Source of the DNA: Lytechinus pictus
Taxonomy: Eukaryota > Echinodermata > Echinoidea > Temnopleuroida > Toxopneustidae
DNA: 64,000 nt
NCBI RefSeq assembly: GCF_037042905.1
Contig: NC_087252.1
Location: forward strand, 19,361,701 to 19,425,700
Reading direction: 5' to 3'
In this document: positions 9,688 through 19,342 of the stretch, in pieces
Layout: each line of letters opens with the position of its first letter
How positions within the stretch are numbered: the stretch's first letter is position 1
Notes under the pieces: generated by a model
Database searches by the model: none
The model's input: the letters and a program-made list of their open reading frames with translations, nothing else
Told to the model about the DNA's origin: nothing
Translations under genes and position numbers: made by a program

Positions 9688-12600
9688 TTATTCGAATCTC
9701 TTTGTTTTTTTCACATAATTCAGGATTACTTTATAATCTGCATTTCTTCCCAATAATGTTGCTAGGTCTGATATTGGCGTATTTAATTTCAGGCTTCTTT
9801 GCATAGTTCTTCTTTCTCTTTCATATTTATTACAATGTAGTAAAAAATGTTCTATTGTCTCAGGAACCTGACAATGTGAACATAGACCATTTTCATGTTG
9901 ATTACATTTATACTGATAATAATTCAATTTACATTTTCCAAGTCTTAGCCGGTGAATCATAGTCTCTTCAAATCGAATGAGACCTTGATAACTAATTGTT
10001 TCTGCCACGTTGGGTTGGATGCTAAATAAATGTCTTCCTTTAGATGAGGATGCCCATTGAGCCTGCCAGATTTCTTTATAAATCAAAGACATGTGGTTTT
10101 TCCATTCCTCTTTGATATATGGAATGTGTAATTCAACTTCTTCTTTTGATGCTCCTTTTTTTGCTAATTGGTCTGCCACTTCGTTCCCGTGAATACCGCA
10201 ATGGGATGGTATCCATTCAAAGTTGACATAAATATCTGATGATTGTAAAACTTTGATTTTATATAAGATATCAACAATAAGATTGTTTTGAATTCGATTG
10301 CTTTCGAGTGCTTGAAGAGCTGACAATGAATCTGTAAAAATTATGATGGACATTCCTTTGTTATCTCCTAGCCAATCAAGTGCCATTACAATTGCTGTTA
10401 ATTCGGCTCTCATTATACTTACAGAATTTAATCTATAGTATTTTTTAATGTCCAGTTCTGGTATATAAAAAGCAGAGCCGGTTCTCTTGTCTTCTTGTTT
10501 TGATCCATCAGTGTAGATCTTTAAGTAACCTTTCCATCTTGTATGTGTCCTTTCTAAGACACAGTTTTTCATATCTTGTACTAAGTTACGTTGTTTGTTG
10601 ATAACATTATGGATATAGTAAGATATATTTGGTATTTCATATGACCAAAAAGGTTCTCGTAATATTCTTTGGCTTAGTTGTTCAATTTGGATTTCTTCAT
10701 TTGGCTTACATGCTCTAACTACAAAGGGTCCATGACCTACTTTCCAAGTAAATTGATCAATATACCAGGAAGGTTCAATAATTTCTAAAGTAGGATGATG
10801 AGTATCTCTATTTGTTAAAAGATAAAACATGTATTTATCAACATACAGTTCTCTTCTTAGTTGTAAAGGTCGTTCACCACATTCAACCTGCAGTGCTTCA
10901 AGGGCAGGGTTATATACTGCACCAGTTATTATTTTCAGTGACTTATATTGGACTGAATCTAATTCTTGTTTTAGTGAAAGGCTAGCCGAATCGTATAACT
11001 CACATCCGTAGTCTAATATGGATCTAATAAGACCTTTGTATATAATATAAAGAATCGTTTTATTATTTCCCCAACTCGTTCCTGCTATACACCGTAACAA
11101 ATTGATTCTTTTTGAACATTTGAGTTTTATATAATCTATGTGCTTTTTCCAGGTGAGTTTCACATCAAACCAAATGCCCAGAAACTTATATTCTTTGTAT
11201 TGTGGTATAGATTTATCTTTAATCTCAATATTTACCTCTATTTGCTGCCTATTGGTAAAAATCATAACAGCAGACTTTTGAGGAGATATAATCATACTCC
11301 AGGTTGAGCACCATTGTTCAATCTCTTTTAAAGCTTTCTTAATTTTCTTTTGTAGAAAGTCAAGATTTCTGCCTGAACACCATATGGCAATATCATCGGC
11401 ATACATAGAGATTTTTACAGATTTTTCTTTCAGTTTTAGATCATTCAACATTAAATTGAACAAAATTGGACTAATCACACTACCTTGGGGCGTTCCATTT
11501 TCCAGAACAAACTGTGAAGATAACTGACCATCAACTTTTACCTTGCAATATCGATCTTGTAAAAATGAATTAATCCACTGTAACATTTTTCCTTTTATAC
11601 CAGCTTGATGACATTTAAATACTATTCCCTTTCTCCATAAAAGGTCATATGCTTTTTCAAGGTCAATGAAAATAACTAGAACATACTCTTTGTTAGCTAA
11701 TCCTTTCTGTATATCTGTTTCTAATCTAAGGAGCTGATCTAAAGAACTTCTATTTTTTCTAAATCCAGCCTGTGTTGGTGTCAGGATACTGCATCGCTCC
11801 ATGAACCATACGAGTCTATTTTTAACCATTCTTTCCATCAGTTTGGAGAGAGTTGATGTCAAGGAAATGGGTCGATATGAAGAAGGGTTCGTTGGATCTT
11901 TACCTGGTTTAAGTACAGGGATCTGGGTAGAATAATGCCAATCTGTGGGTAGAATTGAGGAATTCCAAATACTGTTTATTAAAACTAATATGAACTGAAG
12001 AGCTATTTTTGGTAGGTGTTGTATCATAATTGACTTGATACCATCTGTACCTGCTGCAGAATTTTTCATATCCTTAACAGCGCTTGTTAATTCATTATAT
12101 GTGAATTCATCATTAAGAGGTGTTTCAGAGGAGTAGCTTTCTTCGATCGTATTTCGTATCAAATTTTCAAATGAATTTCTTCTAATAATCTCGTCATTGT
12201 CTAATCGATTGTCGATCGTTTTAAAAGCCTTAGCAATCAATTCTGCCTTTTCTTGAGCATTAGCTATTGGTGTATTGTTTCCTGTTAATAAATTGGGAAA
12301 TATATGTTTGGAGACAGAACCATTTCGTAGTCCTTTCACCATATCCCATACTTTGCCTAAGTTGGATGTTCTCCTCAAAGACTGACAGTAGTTTAACCAG
12401 TATTCCTTTTGTGTTCGTCTCTTTATTTTTTGAGCATATGCTTTCTTTTTCCTGTACATTTCCAAGTCATCCTTTCTAAAATGTCTATTTAATCGATTTC
12501 TATATTTATTTCTTTCTTTGATTGCTTCTTGGTATTCTAGTGTCCACCAAGGTACTGGGTTTTTTGCTTTTCGATTTCTGCCTGCTTTGCGAAGGGTTTC

Positions 12601-13413
12601 TTCTGCCACTTCGTTAATAATCTGCAAAATCAAATTGTACTTATCTTGAATATTCAGATCATGTGAAAAATGTAATATCTTTATTTTACTAAATTTATGC
12701 TTCAATCTTTCCCGATATATTTCCCAGTTTACGTGCTTGAAGGACCAATTCTTTTCATGAGGATTGATGTTATCGTCTACAAATTCTATTTCGTGCAGTG
12801 AGCACTTGATAACATTGTGATCGCTCCCGAAATTTCCTAGCACGTTCCATTTTAGTTTGCTGGCGATTTCCTTCGAAGCAATTGTTAAGTCTAGGCAAGA
12901 CCTTGTCCCTGTATGGATGTCCATTCTTGTAGGCGTCCCATCGTTCAACACTACTAAATCATGTTTTGTTATAAAGTTTTCAACTAATGTCCCATTACTA
13001 TCTCGCTTTATGCTACCCCACAGAGGGTTGTGTGAATTGAAATCACCTGTAATTATTATGTTTTTTGAACAATTTTCAATCAAATTTTCTAAATCTCGCA
13101 ATTCTATCTTTTGACAAGGATTATAATAATTGATTAATGAAATGACCTTGTCATAAGTGAAAATGTCAATTCTTTGATATTCCTTGATTTGAGGCAAATT
13201 GACTTCTTTGAAAGTAACTGTTTTATGCACATATATTGCAATTCCTCCTCTTCCTCCTTGGCCTCTATTTTTTATTACTGGGATGAAATCTGGAATTGCT
13301 AATATATTAAAATCAGTGAACCATGTTTCTTGTAAACATATCAAGGCAGGGATGGAGTTTAATTCTACATTTTCTATTAGCTCTTTGTAAAAGTCTGGAC
13401 CGTGAGCATTCAT
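9688..13413 (-). CDS. LINE copy B ORF2: endonuclease, reverse transcriptase, RNase H (1241 aa from first ATG)
   Basis: The multifunctional enzyme of target-primed reverse transcription. Domains in order: an exonuclease-endonuclease-phosphatase fold (CLQETWF near residue 27, GDFNSHNP near 122, SDHNV near 199); RT at about 490-720 with LKPGKD, SSYRPISLTS, FIDLEKAYD, GTPQGSVISPILFN and YADD near 670; RNase H at about 963-1085 with the four acidic positions in YTDGS, MRAELTA, FTDSLSAL and NEVADQLA; and a C-terminal Cys/His segment CSHCQ...HFLLHC near 1176. All catalytic motifs are present. The first ATG lies inside the endonuclease start: the conserved NILQWNAQS comes just before it in the same frame, which is open back into ORF1. 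So translation probably starts upstream by coupling, a non-AUG codon or frameshifting. Confidence 0.93.
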   Translation of the reverse strand: MNAHGPDFYKELIENVELNSIPALICLQETWFTDFNILAIPDFIPVIKNRGQGGRGGIAIYVHKTVTFKEVNLPQIKEYQRIDIFTYDKVISLINYYNPCQKIELRDLENLIENCSKNIIITGDFNSHNPLWGSIKRDSNGTLVENFITKHDLVVLNDGTPTRMDIHTGTRSCLDLTIASKEIASKLKWNVLGNFGSDHNVIKCSLHEIEFVDDNINPHEKNWSFKHVNWEIYRERLKHKFSKIKILHFSHDLNIQDKYNLILQIINEVAEETLRKAGRNRKAKNPVPWWTLEYQEAIKERNKYRNRLNRHFRKDDLEMYRKKKAYAQKIKRRTQKEYWLNYCQSLRRTSNLGKVWDMVKGLRNGSVSKHIFPNLLTGNNTPIANAQEKAELIAKAFKTIDNRLDNDEIIRRNSFENLIRNTIEESYSSETPLNDEFTYNELTSAVKDMKNSAAGTDGIKSIMIQHLPKIALQFILVLINSIWNSSILPTDWHYSTQIPVLKPGKDPTNPSSYRPISLTSTLSKLMERMVKNRLVWFMERCSILTPTQAGFRKNRSSLDQLLRLETDIQKGLANKEYVLVIFIDLEKAYDLLWRKGIVFKCHQAGIKGKMLQWINSFLQDRYCKVKVDGQLSSQFVLENGTPQGSVISPILFNLMLNDLKLKEKSVKISMYADDIAIWCSGRNLDFLQKKIKKALKEIEQWCSTWSMIISPQKSAVMIFTNRQQIEVNIEIKDKSIPQYKEYKFLGIWFDVKLTWKKHIDYIKLKCSKRINLLRCIAGTSWGNNKTILYIIYKGLIRSILDYGCELYDSASLSLKQELDSVQYKSLKIITGAVYNPALEALQVECGERPLQLRRELYVDKYMFYLLTNRDTHHPTLEIIEPSWYIDQFTWKVGHGPFVVRACKPNEEIQIEQLSQRILREPFWSYEIPNISYYIHNVINKQRNLVQDMKNCVLERTHTRWKGYLKIYTDGSKQEDKRTGSAFYIPELDIKKYYRLNSVSIMRAELTAIVMALDWLGDNKGMSIIIFTDSLSALQALESNRIQNNLIVDILYKIKVLQSSDIYVNFEWIPSHCGIHGNEVADQLAKKGASKEEVELHIPYIKEEWKNHMSLIYKEIWQAQWASSSKGRHLFSIQPNVAETISYQGLIRFEETMIHRLRLGKCKLNYYQYKCNQHENGLCSHCQVPETIEHFLLHCNKYERERRTMQRSLKLNTPISDLATLLGRNADYKVILNYVKKTKRFE

Positions 13414-13477
13414 GCTTTGGGCATTCCATTGTAAAATATTTAAAGGCCGAGCGTTAATTGTATTTGAGCTGTCTTTA

Positions 13478-15112
13478 TTACTGAAGACGATCGTGGATCA
13501 TCTCTGGAGACACCTCGTTGATGTCTAAGCATCGCTTGGCTGCCTCAACCACTAATCTAATTCTGTTTGAATGAGAAGTTTCTTTGTCAAGGTTGTTAAC
13601 TATAAAAGTGATGAATGCCAAAAAGTCGACTCTAGCATTTTCTGTGGATGCGGGAATTACAGGTCCAGACTCTTCTGCTTCATTAGGCCTATGATTATTC
13701 TCTTTACAAGTGAATTCTTGCGCATCTGTCTGTACAGACTTTTCCGCCGTTTCTGTTTGAGTGGATATGGTCGCCGTTTTTATTGTCGACCTCTTTACCG
13801 TTGGTATTTGATCTACTTTAGCTTCCAAAATATTCGGTTGATCTGGGATTTTCTTTCCTTTGGGGGGTTTGATAATATTCTTGTTTGATGATTCACGATC
13901 TTTCGAGTGATTTTCTTCTCTTTTTTCTTGATGGTATATTTTTGTTGCTTGAGCATAAGTTAAATTATTTTGCAGGCTGACATTTTGAATATTTTTTGCT
14001 TCCTTATAATAGGTACATCCTTGATAGGCCGCTGAATGATTAAGGTTACATCTCAAGCATTTTGGGCTATCTTTATTGGGGCACATTTCAAAAGTGTGGG
14101 CCTCACCACATCTTACACATCTTAAATGACCCTTACAATTCTTCTGGATGTGCCCAAATTGCTGGCATTTATGGCATCTTGTTACAGTAGGGACAAACTC
14201 ATCAACTACATATTTTTGGTATAGAAAGGAGACATGGTGTGGAAGATTTGGTCCTTTGAATACTAAAAGAACAGAAGGGGTTGGTGATAATACACCGTTT
14301 ATTCTTTTATTGAATCTCTTTACATACGTCACACCTTGTTCTTTCAAGAGTTCATTGAGTTCTTCCTCCGTGATTAGTGTATCTACTTTATGAATAACAC
14401 CACGGATTTGAGTAATGGGTATATATTGTGCAACCTTGACAGGGGTGTGAATTAATTCAGTCATTTCTAAAATCTTTTTCATCTGTGTTTCATCAATACA
14501 AGTAACTTTCAGGCCTCCCTTTTCTTTCATAATTTTACTCACCTCACCATACTTTGAGTTGATTTCTTTAATGAGTTTTGCTGGGCTTATTTTGCTTATG
14601 CTTGAATTCTCGCCTACATCTCTTATTTCTACTATCATAGATTTATTCTCACTTCTGACATGTCTGATATTCTGCTTTTTACGATTTGAACTCGACCCTT
14701 CTTTGTTTTCGAAACTTCCTTTCCTAACTCTCTTGTCGTCTTCATTTATAGTTCTTGTACTTGCTTTTCTCTTTTTTCTCTCCACTTTTCGCCACTCCAT
14801 TTCACTCTCAACTTCTGTAGAACTCTCTCTATCATTTGATTTATTGAGATGAGCTTGGAATATACCATGTTTTCTATTACTGCTCGGGGTCATCATTACA
14901 TTACCAATTGCGGCTTGATAATATGCATCTTCTCCCGAAGAAATATCTGTTTCTTCCGTTTCCATTATCCCTTTTTGGATAGTTTGAATATTATTAGAAG
15001 TACTGTTAGCATTGGGTTTTGTTAGTATGTTGGTTAGTTTACTGTAAATGTGCTTTTGAATTTCGCTGACAGGCTTACCAATCCGCTGTCCGAATCGAAA
15101 GAGTTGGTTCAT
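13478..15112 (-). CDS. LINE copy B ORF1 (CCHC nucleic-acid-binding protein, 544 aa)
   Basis: Counterpart of the copy A ORF1 with only a few changes (for example Val for Glu after FNKRING, Ala for Thr after CVRCGE, Arg for Lys in QEKREEN, His for Arg in KENNHRP). The zinc knuckles near residues 313-366 are unchanged. The protein ends in HDRLQ before TAA. The ORF2 frame overlaps this end, offset by one base. Together with ORF2 it makes this copy structurally complete. Confidence 0.88.
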   Translation of the reverse strand: MNQLFRFGQRIGKPVSEIQKHIYSKLTNILTKPNANSTSNNIQTIQKGIMETEETDISSGEDAYYQAAIGNVMMTPSSNRKHGIFQAHLNKSNDRESSTEVESEMEWRKVERKKRKASTRTINEDDKRVRKGSFENKEGSSSNRKKQNIRHVRSENKSMIVEIRDVGENSSISKISPAKLIKEINSKYGEVSKIMKEKGGLKVTCIDETQMKKILEMTELIHTPVKVAQYIPITQIRGVIHKVDTLITEEELNELLKEQGVTYVKRFNKRINGVLSPTPSVLLVFKGPNLPHHVSFLYQKYVVDEFVPTVTRCHKCQQFGHIQKNCKGHLRCVRCGEAHTFEMCPNKDSPKCLRCNLNHSAAYQGCTYYKEAKNIQNVSLQNNLTYAQATKIYHQEKREENHSKDRESSNKNIIKPPKGKKIPDQPNILEAKVDQIPTVKRSTIKTATISTQTETAEKSVQTDAQEFTCKENNHRPNEAEESGPVIPASTENARVDFLAFITFIVNNLDKETSHSNRIRLVVEAAKRCLDINEVSPEMIHDRLQ

Positions 15113-15237
15113 AAGCTTCTCAGAGTCTCGTTTTCAAATATAATGACACTTGTTGGATAAAAATCTATAAGACTTTCGCTTTTGCTGAAAGAGTAGTTCC
15201 GAAATCATATAAATCCACAGAAAATAAAGCTCAGATC

Positions 15238-15588
15238 AGTGCAGATCAGTGCAGCTCAGTCACCGGATCGGAGAGCTCGCTACTCTTCTGGCTAGCTCTG
15301 ATCTATATCTGTACTGAGTCAAGTTTGTAAAAGCAGGCCTTATATACTCTGTCGAAGTGCCGTATGCAGGGTATCTCGCAGGGTACATGTCTCTGATTGG
15401 CTAGATAGGTCACATGACATCCACATATGCGGACGTGGGTGACAACACACAAATTGGGCGCGCAAAACCAGCGACGACCGGAAATTGCTGTCAGTTATCA
15501 TTCCCGCTAGGATTAGCATGAATGACAAAAGTCACCACTTCCGCCCATACACTGCAGTGCTCACACGTGTGTGGAACGTCCGGGTAGG
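15238..15588 (-). promoter_or_regulatory. PLE downstream/pseudo-LTR segment with a TATA-like box
   Basis: Unique sequence between the GIY-YIG stop and the LINE-bearing duplication. On the minus strand TATATAAGG (15338-15346) is followed about 25-30 bp later by GACTCAGTACAG, an initiator-like word. The stretch is GC-richer than its surroundings. PLE pseudo-LTRs are known to carry promoters, and the box is placed to transcribe towards the LINEs. Activity is inferred. Confidence 0.35.
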
Positions 15589-16002
15589 CTAATTAGGCAA
15601 ATTAGCCTCTTTGTCTAGAACGGTAAGCCAGATATTGCTGAGTTGGAGGCCGCTGTCTTGAGGAACAGTGTTATGTTCCTCAATCTCCAACGCTTCTCTG
15701 ACTCTCCGTTGATACGAGTAAGGGACACGGGTGACCAGTCTACTCTCATCCCAAAGAATCCGGTGATCATGCGTATGGGCATGATCGATGATTGCAGATT
15801 TTTCCCTCTCGTCTCTCCTACCATGGGCCTTGTGTTCCTTAATCCGAGTGTTGAAGGAACGACCCGTCTCTCCGATGTAAACCTTACCGCATTCACAAGG
15901 AATTCGGTAAACTCCAGGGAGGTACGTCCTTGGAGTTGCGCTTGTCCTTATGTGTAGTGAGGGCAGATTGAAGCTTATTTGAGGAACTATGACGAACCTC
16001 AA
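15589..16002 (-). pseudogene. PLE GIY-YIG endonuclease part, shifted out of the RT frame
   Basis: The translation shows YLPGVYRIPCECGKVYIGETG and then RSFNTRIKEH, the GIY-YIG catalytic block with its arginine, and later REALEIEEHN with the conserved glutamate. In PLEs this nicks DNA to prime reverse transcription. The frame differs from that of the RT part by one base. The shift lies around 15905-15940, where the RT frame reads KRNSKD and this frame reads RTYLPGVY. The domain itself is uninterrupted to its stop. Confidence 0.85.
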
Positions 16003-16966
16003 TGTCGGCTTCTCTCAAAATCCTCTGAATTTTGTGAGAGGCTGCTCCCAGATATGGAAGAACGACTCTCGCCTTGGGTTGTCCTGCACGAGGGTTCCGC
16101 GAGGGGGGAAGCTCAGTGCAGATCTTATGTGAGGGGTAGTTGTTACATTTCAAAACACGTTTGATATGCTCAAGCTCACCTCTCAGGTGGATCTGGTCAC
16201 TAACCTCATGCGCTCGTTTGACTAACGTCTTGTTGATGGATCTTAGCACTGATGGGTGGTGGAATGAACGATAGTTCAAGTACCGATCAGTGTGAGTAGG
16301 TTTCCGATAAACCTGATGGGATAGGGATCCCTGTGCCGTCCTCGTAATCTTTGTATCAAGAAAGGGGATAGATCCCTCATTCTCCATTTCCATGGTGAAC
16401 TTGATACACTCGTGTTGAGAGTTGAGGTGCTGTAGGAAATTGCTAGTTTCCTCAGCACCGTGTTGCCAAACCACAAAAGTGTCGTCCACATATCTAAGCC
16501 ACACTTTGGGTTTGTGGGTTGCTGACTGGAGAGCCGTCTCCTCGAAATGTTCCATGAACATGTTGGCTACCACTGGGGACAGGGGAGACCCCATGGCACC
16601 CCCTTCCGTTTGCCTGTAGAATGTGTCTCTCCATCTGAAAGAGGTGGAATTGAGGCACATCTCAAGCAGGTCATGGATCTCTAGAGGAGACAACTGTGTC
16701 CTGTCAGGGAGAGTTCTGTCAAATTTCAATCTCTCAAGGATGATGGCGCAAGCATCCTTAACTGGTACACTTGTGAACAATGACTCAACATCAAAGCTGA
16801 TGAGGAGGTCATTGTTAGAGACGTTCATCTGACAGATATGCTCAACGAAATGTTTAGAGTTTCTCACGTGATGCACGCCCTGACCAACAAGAGGCTGTAA
16901 GATGTAAGTCAAATGCTGAGCCAGTGCGTACGTGGGAGATCCTCTAGTAGACACAATAGGTCTGAG
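15893..16966 (-). pseudogene. PLE reverse transcriptase, N-terminally truncated
   Basis: The first readable residues are SLRPIVSTRGSPTYALAQ, an RT motif of Penelope-like enzymes. Then come LLISFDVESLFTSVP, GGAMGSPLSPVVANMFME, the catalytic WLRYVDDTFVVW (near 16478-16500), SIPFLDTKI and a HPSVLRSINKTLVKRA thumb block. The N-terminal part found before RPIV in complete PLEs is missing, because the element starts here against the foldback repeat. This is a typical 5' truncation. The RT frame ends at 15893 after a frameshift before the GIY-YIG domain, so the ORF is dead. Confidence 0.9.
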
Positions 16967-17290
16967 TGAGGTTCGTAATAAATTCCGAAGGTTCGTTAGT
17001 CCGAAAACGAAATGATTAACGAACCTTATTTCGTTTTCGGACTAACGAACCTTCGGAACAACGAACCTTATTTCGTTTTCGGATTAACGAACCTTCGGAA
17101 AAACGAACCTCATTTCGTTTTCGGATTAACGAACCTTCGGAATAACGCCACAAATGTTCGGATTAACGAACCCTTTTACGTTTTCGGATTAACGAACATC
17201 GAGGTATATAGGCAATTTACGTGTTTCGGAATTACGAACCTTCGGAATAAAGAACCTTCGGAATTACGAACCTTCGGAATTACGAAGTGT
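16967..17290. repeat. Right part of the split foldback, with its palindromic centre
   Basis: 16981-17015 carries TTCCGAAGGTTCGTTAGTCC in the left-hand orientation. After a centre near 17015 the same words return reversed (CGAACCTTCGGAA and GTTTTCGGACTAACG). It ends in CGGAATTACGAAG, mirroring CTTCGTAATTCC-like words at 3150. 16967-16974 is the second TGAGGTTC. Confidence 0.8.
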
Positions 17291-17929
17291 AACCAAAAAT
17301 TATATCCTGGCCATGCACGCGGTTGTCTTTTCTGCATGCAGTTTCTAGAGACCTGTATACATGGTATACTTAGTGCGTCTAAATTAGACCAAAGAGCTAT
17401 TAGCTCTCTGATTAGACCCTGGTGAACTGCTATATTATATTGACCCTAGGGTCCACGGTACAGTTAGTGGACGTACACTGATCTTGAACATAAATTATAC
17501 AAACAGGATGAGCCTGTCGCCGTTTAATGGCGAACTCGGTGTTGCCTAGGTAGCTTTCTTCAGATCTTCTTTATTCTGTTTTTGTTGGGGTACGTAGGAA
17601 CTGGAGTATATGTAGGCCCTGATTACCAATGACATATGAAATATTTTGCGACTATATTAAATGGCTGGCTGTTTAACGACATAAATTACTCGGACTCTTG
17701 GCAGGAGATCCCCGAAGGAAATTGCGAGGTCAAAGATCGTTTTCACTATTAAATTCTTGTATATACCACCGCAGCAGGTAAGCCTATTATAATAATTCAT
17801 TATGCCTGGTTATAAGAGCCTCCACAGTTCAAGATGATTAATTTCAGGACATTTGCACCAGCGACGTTGTATACATGTGAATTCCACACACTGGGCCTAT
17901 TAGTATTGGAATAGTGAGTTTTATTTTTT
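17291..17929. other. No gene seen
   Basis: Ordinary mixed-composition DNA without a convincing ORF or repeat. Confidence 0.5.
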
Positions 17930-18180
17930 AATCTAACCCCGGGGGGCCACTTACATTGACGAATGGATACCATGCGCGACCAAAAAAAAACACGTAAAAA
18001 GGATGTCTTTTTCAAGATAGGGCACGTTACGTACGTAACGTGTGAACGTGTTAAGGGTGTCAAAAACACAAAAATAATGAAAAAAGGGTATCTATTTCAC
18101 TAGGAAAGCTACGTGCTTAAGGTCAAATTTGCGGGGATGATAAAACAAAATTAAAATGTTTTATAAAGGATATGCTTTTT

Positions 18181-18655
18181 AGTAAATTAAGAGGCTTTTA
18201 TAGGAGGAAATTATAATTTGTTAACAAATTTCGGCATTACTCCTATTTGTTTAAGATCAGTATGCTCGATCTGTAATGAAAATCATAAGATCAGTATGCT
18301 CGATCTGTAAATGGAAATCAGAAGATCATAAGTCAGAAAAAATTGGAATCAGTGGGATTCGAACCTGCCATCTACTGCTTTCCGGGCAGCGACTCAACCA
18401 CCAGGCTATTCTGGTTCACGGCTAAGCCACGAAGAACTGGAATTCAAATACCATCGATCCTCTTCTTTCTGACTCATTAATATTCAAATGCCGTCCGCCG
18501 TGGACAATAGATAGTAAATTAAGAGGCTTTTTATAGGAGGAAATTATAATTTGTTAACAAATTTCGACATTACTCCTATTTGTTTAAGATCAGTATGCTC
18601 GATCTGTAATGAAAATCATAAGATCATAAGTCAGAAAAAAATGGAATCAGTGGGA
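18181..18655. repeat. Internal direct repeat pair around a tRNA-like sequence
   Basis: About 115 bp starting AGTAAATTAAGAGGC at 18181 recur at 18512 (with the CAGTATGCTCGATCTG block). In the first copy the last block is itself repeated at 18284. The tRNA-like sequence lies between the two copies. Confidence 0.75.
18346..18417 (-). tRNA. tRNA-like sequence (probable SINE head or tRNA pseudogene)
   Basis: On the minus strand: B box GGTTCGAATCC, A-box-like TGGTGGTTGAG, an anticodon stem GCTGC/GCAGT around loop CCGGAAA (GGA would read Ser UCC), and an acceptor stem GAACCAG/CTGATTC with one mismatch. Position 33 is C instead of U and the D arm is poor, so a functional tRNA is unlikely. Confidence 0.45.
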
Positions 18656-19083
18656 TATCCTTTTTGCCCCAACACTACGTGTGTATAGAGTCCATGCAAT
18701 TTGCGCGAGGTGTGGAAGGTGGGGCCGTACTAAACCAAATGGTGTGTAAAGGTAAATCCGACGACCGACGGACCCGTGACATAACAATAAAATATCGCTG
18801 TACTTGTTTAGGGGCTCATTTCAGGGAATAGAGTATCGTTTTGGTTCCAATACTTATTAGGGGGAGGGTTTCAGACGCCAATACTTGTTAAGGGGTGCAT
18901 TTTCAGAATATGGAAAATACGTGTTTAGGGTGCTTTTCGAGACCCCATGGTCGCGCATGGTATCCATTCGTCAATGGAAGTGGCCCCCCCCCCGGGAATC
19001 TAACCTCAACCCCGGGCCTCAACCAATATTTTTTCTCTAATCTTCTCTGCTTTCAGTACTAAAACCATTTTATCCCCAGGATC

Positions 19084-19340
19084 AGTGGCGTACGTACAGT
19101 TGAGGGGCTTCTCCCCCGCCCCTATTTTTTCACGACCAAGAAAAAAGAGAGAAGGGTGAAATATATTATTTAATGTGTCAAAATCTATCACAAAATTTGA
19201 TATTTTGTATTTGAAAAATTTAATGCCAAAATTTGAAGTTTGCTTCGCTCGATCGTAACTTTTTATAAATTTTGCCCAATTTATGCGCCATGCATAATTA
19301 TATCTGCCCCCTCAAAATGATTTCCTCATTACGCCACTGA
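19084..19340. mobile_element. Short hAT-like MITE
   Basis: The ends are CAGTGGCGT at 19084 and ACGCCACTG at 19340, with further pairing of GAGGGG and CCCCTC inside. No clear target duplication is seen. It sits at the left edge of the next foldback and may have truncated it. Confidence 0.45.
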
Positions 19341-19342
19341 TG

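Larger units (their letters stand above)
9612..15163 (-). mobile_element. LINE copy B, full-length and coding-intact
   Basis: Same element as copy A, with the same 9-bp repeat TCTATAAGA at 9603-9611 and 15164-15172. Both ORFs are uninterrupted, so this copy is a candidate source element. Whether it is transcribed cannot be told: the sequence between 15164 and ORF1 is short (about 50 bp), so it would need an internal promoter or the PLE promoter-like DNA upstream. Confidence 0.75.
9361..15237 (-). repeat. Tandem duplication unit, copy B (5877 bp)
   Basis: Second member of the direct repeat. Its right end (15237) continues into unique PLE sequence; its left end (9361) abuts the H4-containing spacer. 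Confidence 0.85.
3256..16966 (-). mobile_element. Penelope-like element (PLE), 5' truncated and interrupted by LINE DNA
   Basis: Read on the minus strand, this begins inside the RT domain at about 16966, continues through a GIY-YIG endonuclease (to 15589), then a promoter-like downstream segment (15588-15238), and ends at 3256 after a hammerhead-like motif. An 8-bp direct repeat TGAGGTTC brackets it (3248-3255 and 16967-16974), consistent with a target-site duplication. About 11.9 kb of the span is not PLE: it is two tandem copies of a LINE-containing segment. PLEs with GIY-YIG domains are known from many animals and carry pseudo-LTRs at their ends. I infer that 15588-15173 plus 3621-3256 is the downstream pseudo-LTR. 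Confidence 0.75.
17938..18996. mobile_element. Non-autonomous TIR element with 8-bp target duplication
   Basis: The ends read CCCGGGGGGCCACTT and AAGTGGCCCCCCCCCCGGG, and the inverted similarity continues inwards for over 40 bp (GACGAATGGATACCATGCG). AATCTAAC occurs directly outside at 17930-17937 and 18997-19004. An 8-bp duplication fits hAT-like transposition. No transposase is present. Confidence 0.85.

Noticed and set aside
9612-15163. Treating the LINE 3' end as the CCAACACCAACCAAC tail at 9361/3380
   Set aside because: The open frame runs on across 3380 into plausible PLE sequence and a 9-bp repeat closer to ORF2 offers a better insertion boundary; the earlier end is more likely a duplication breakpoint.
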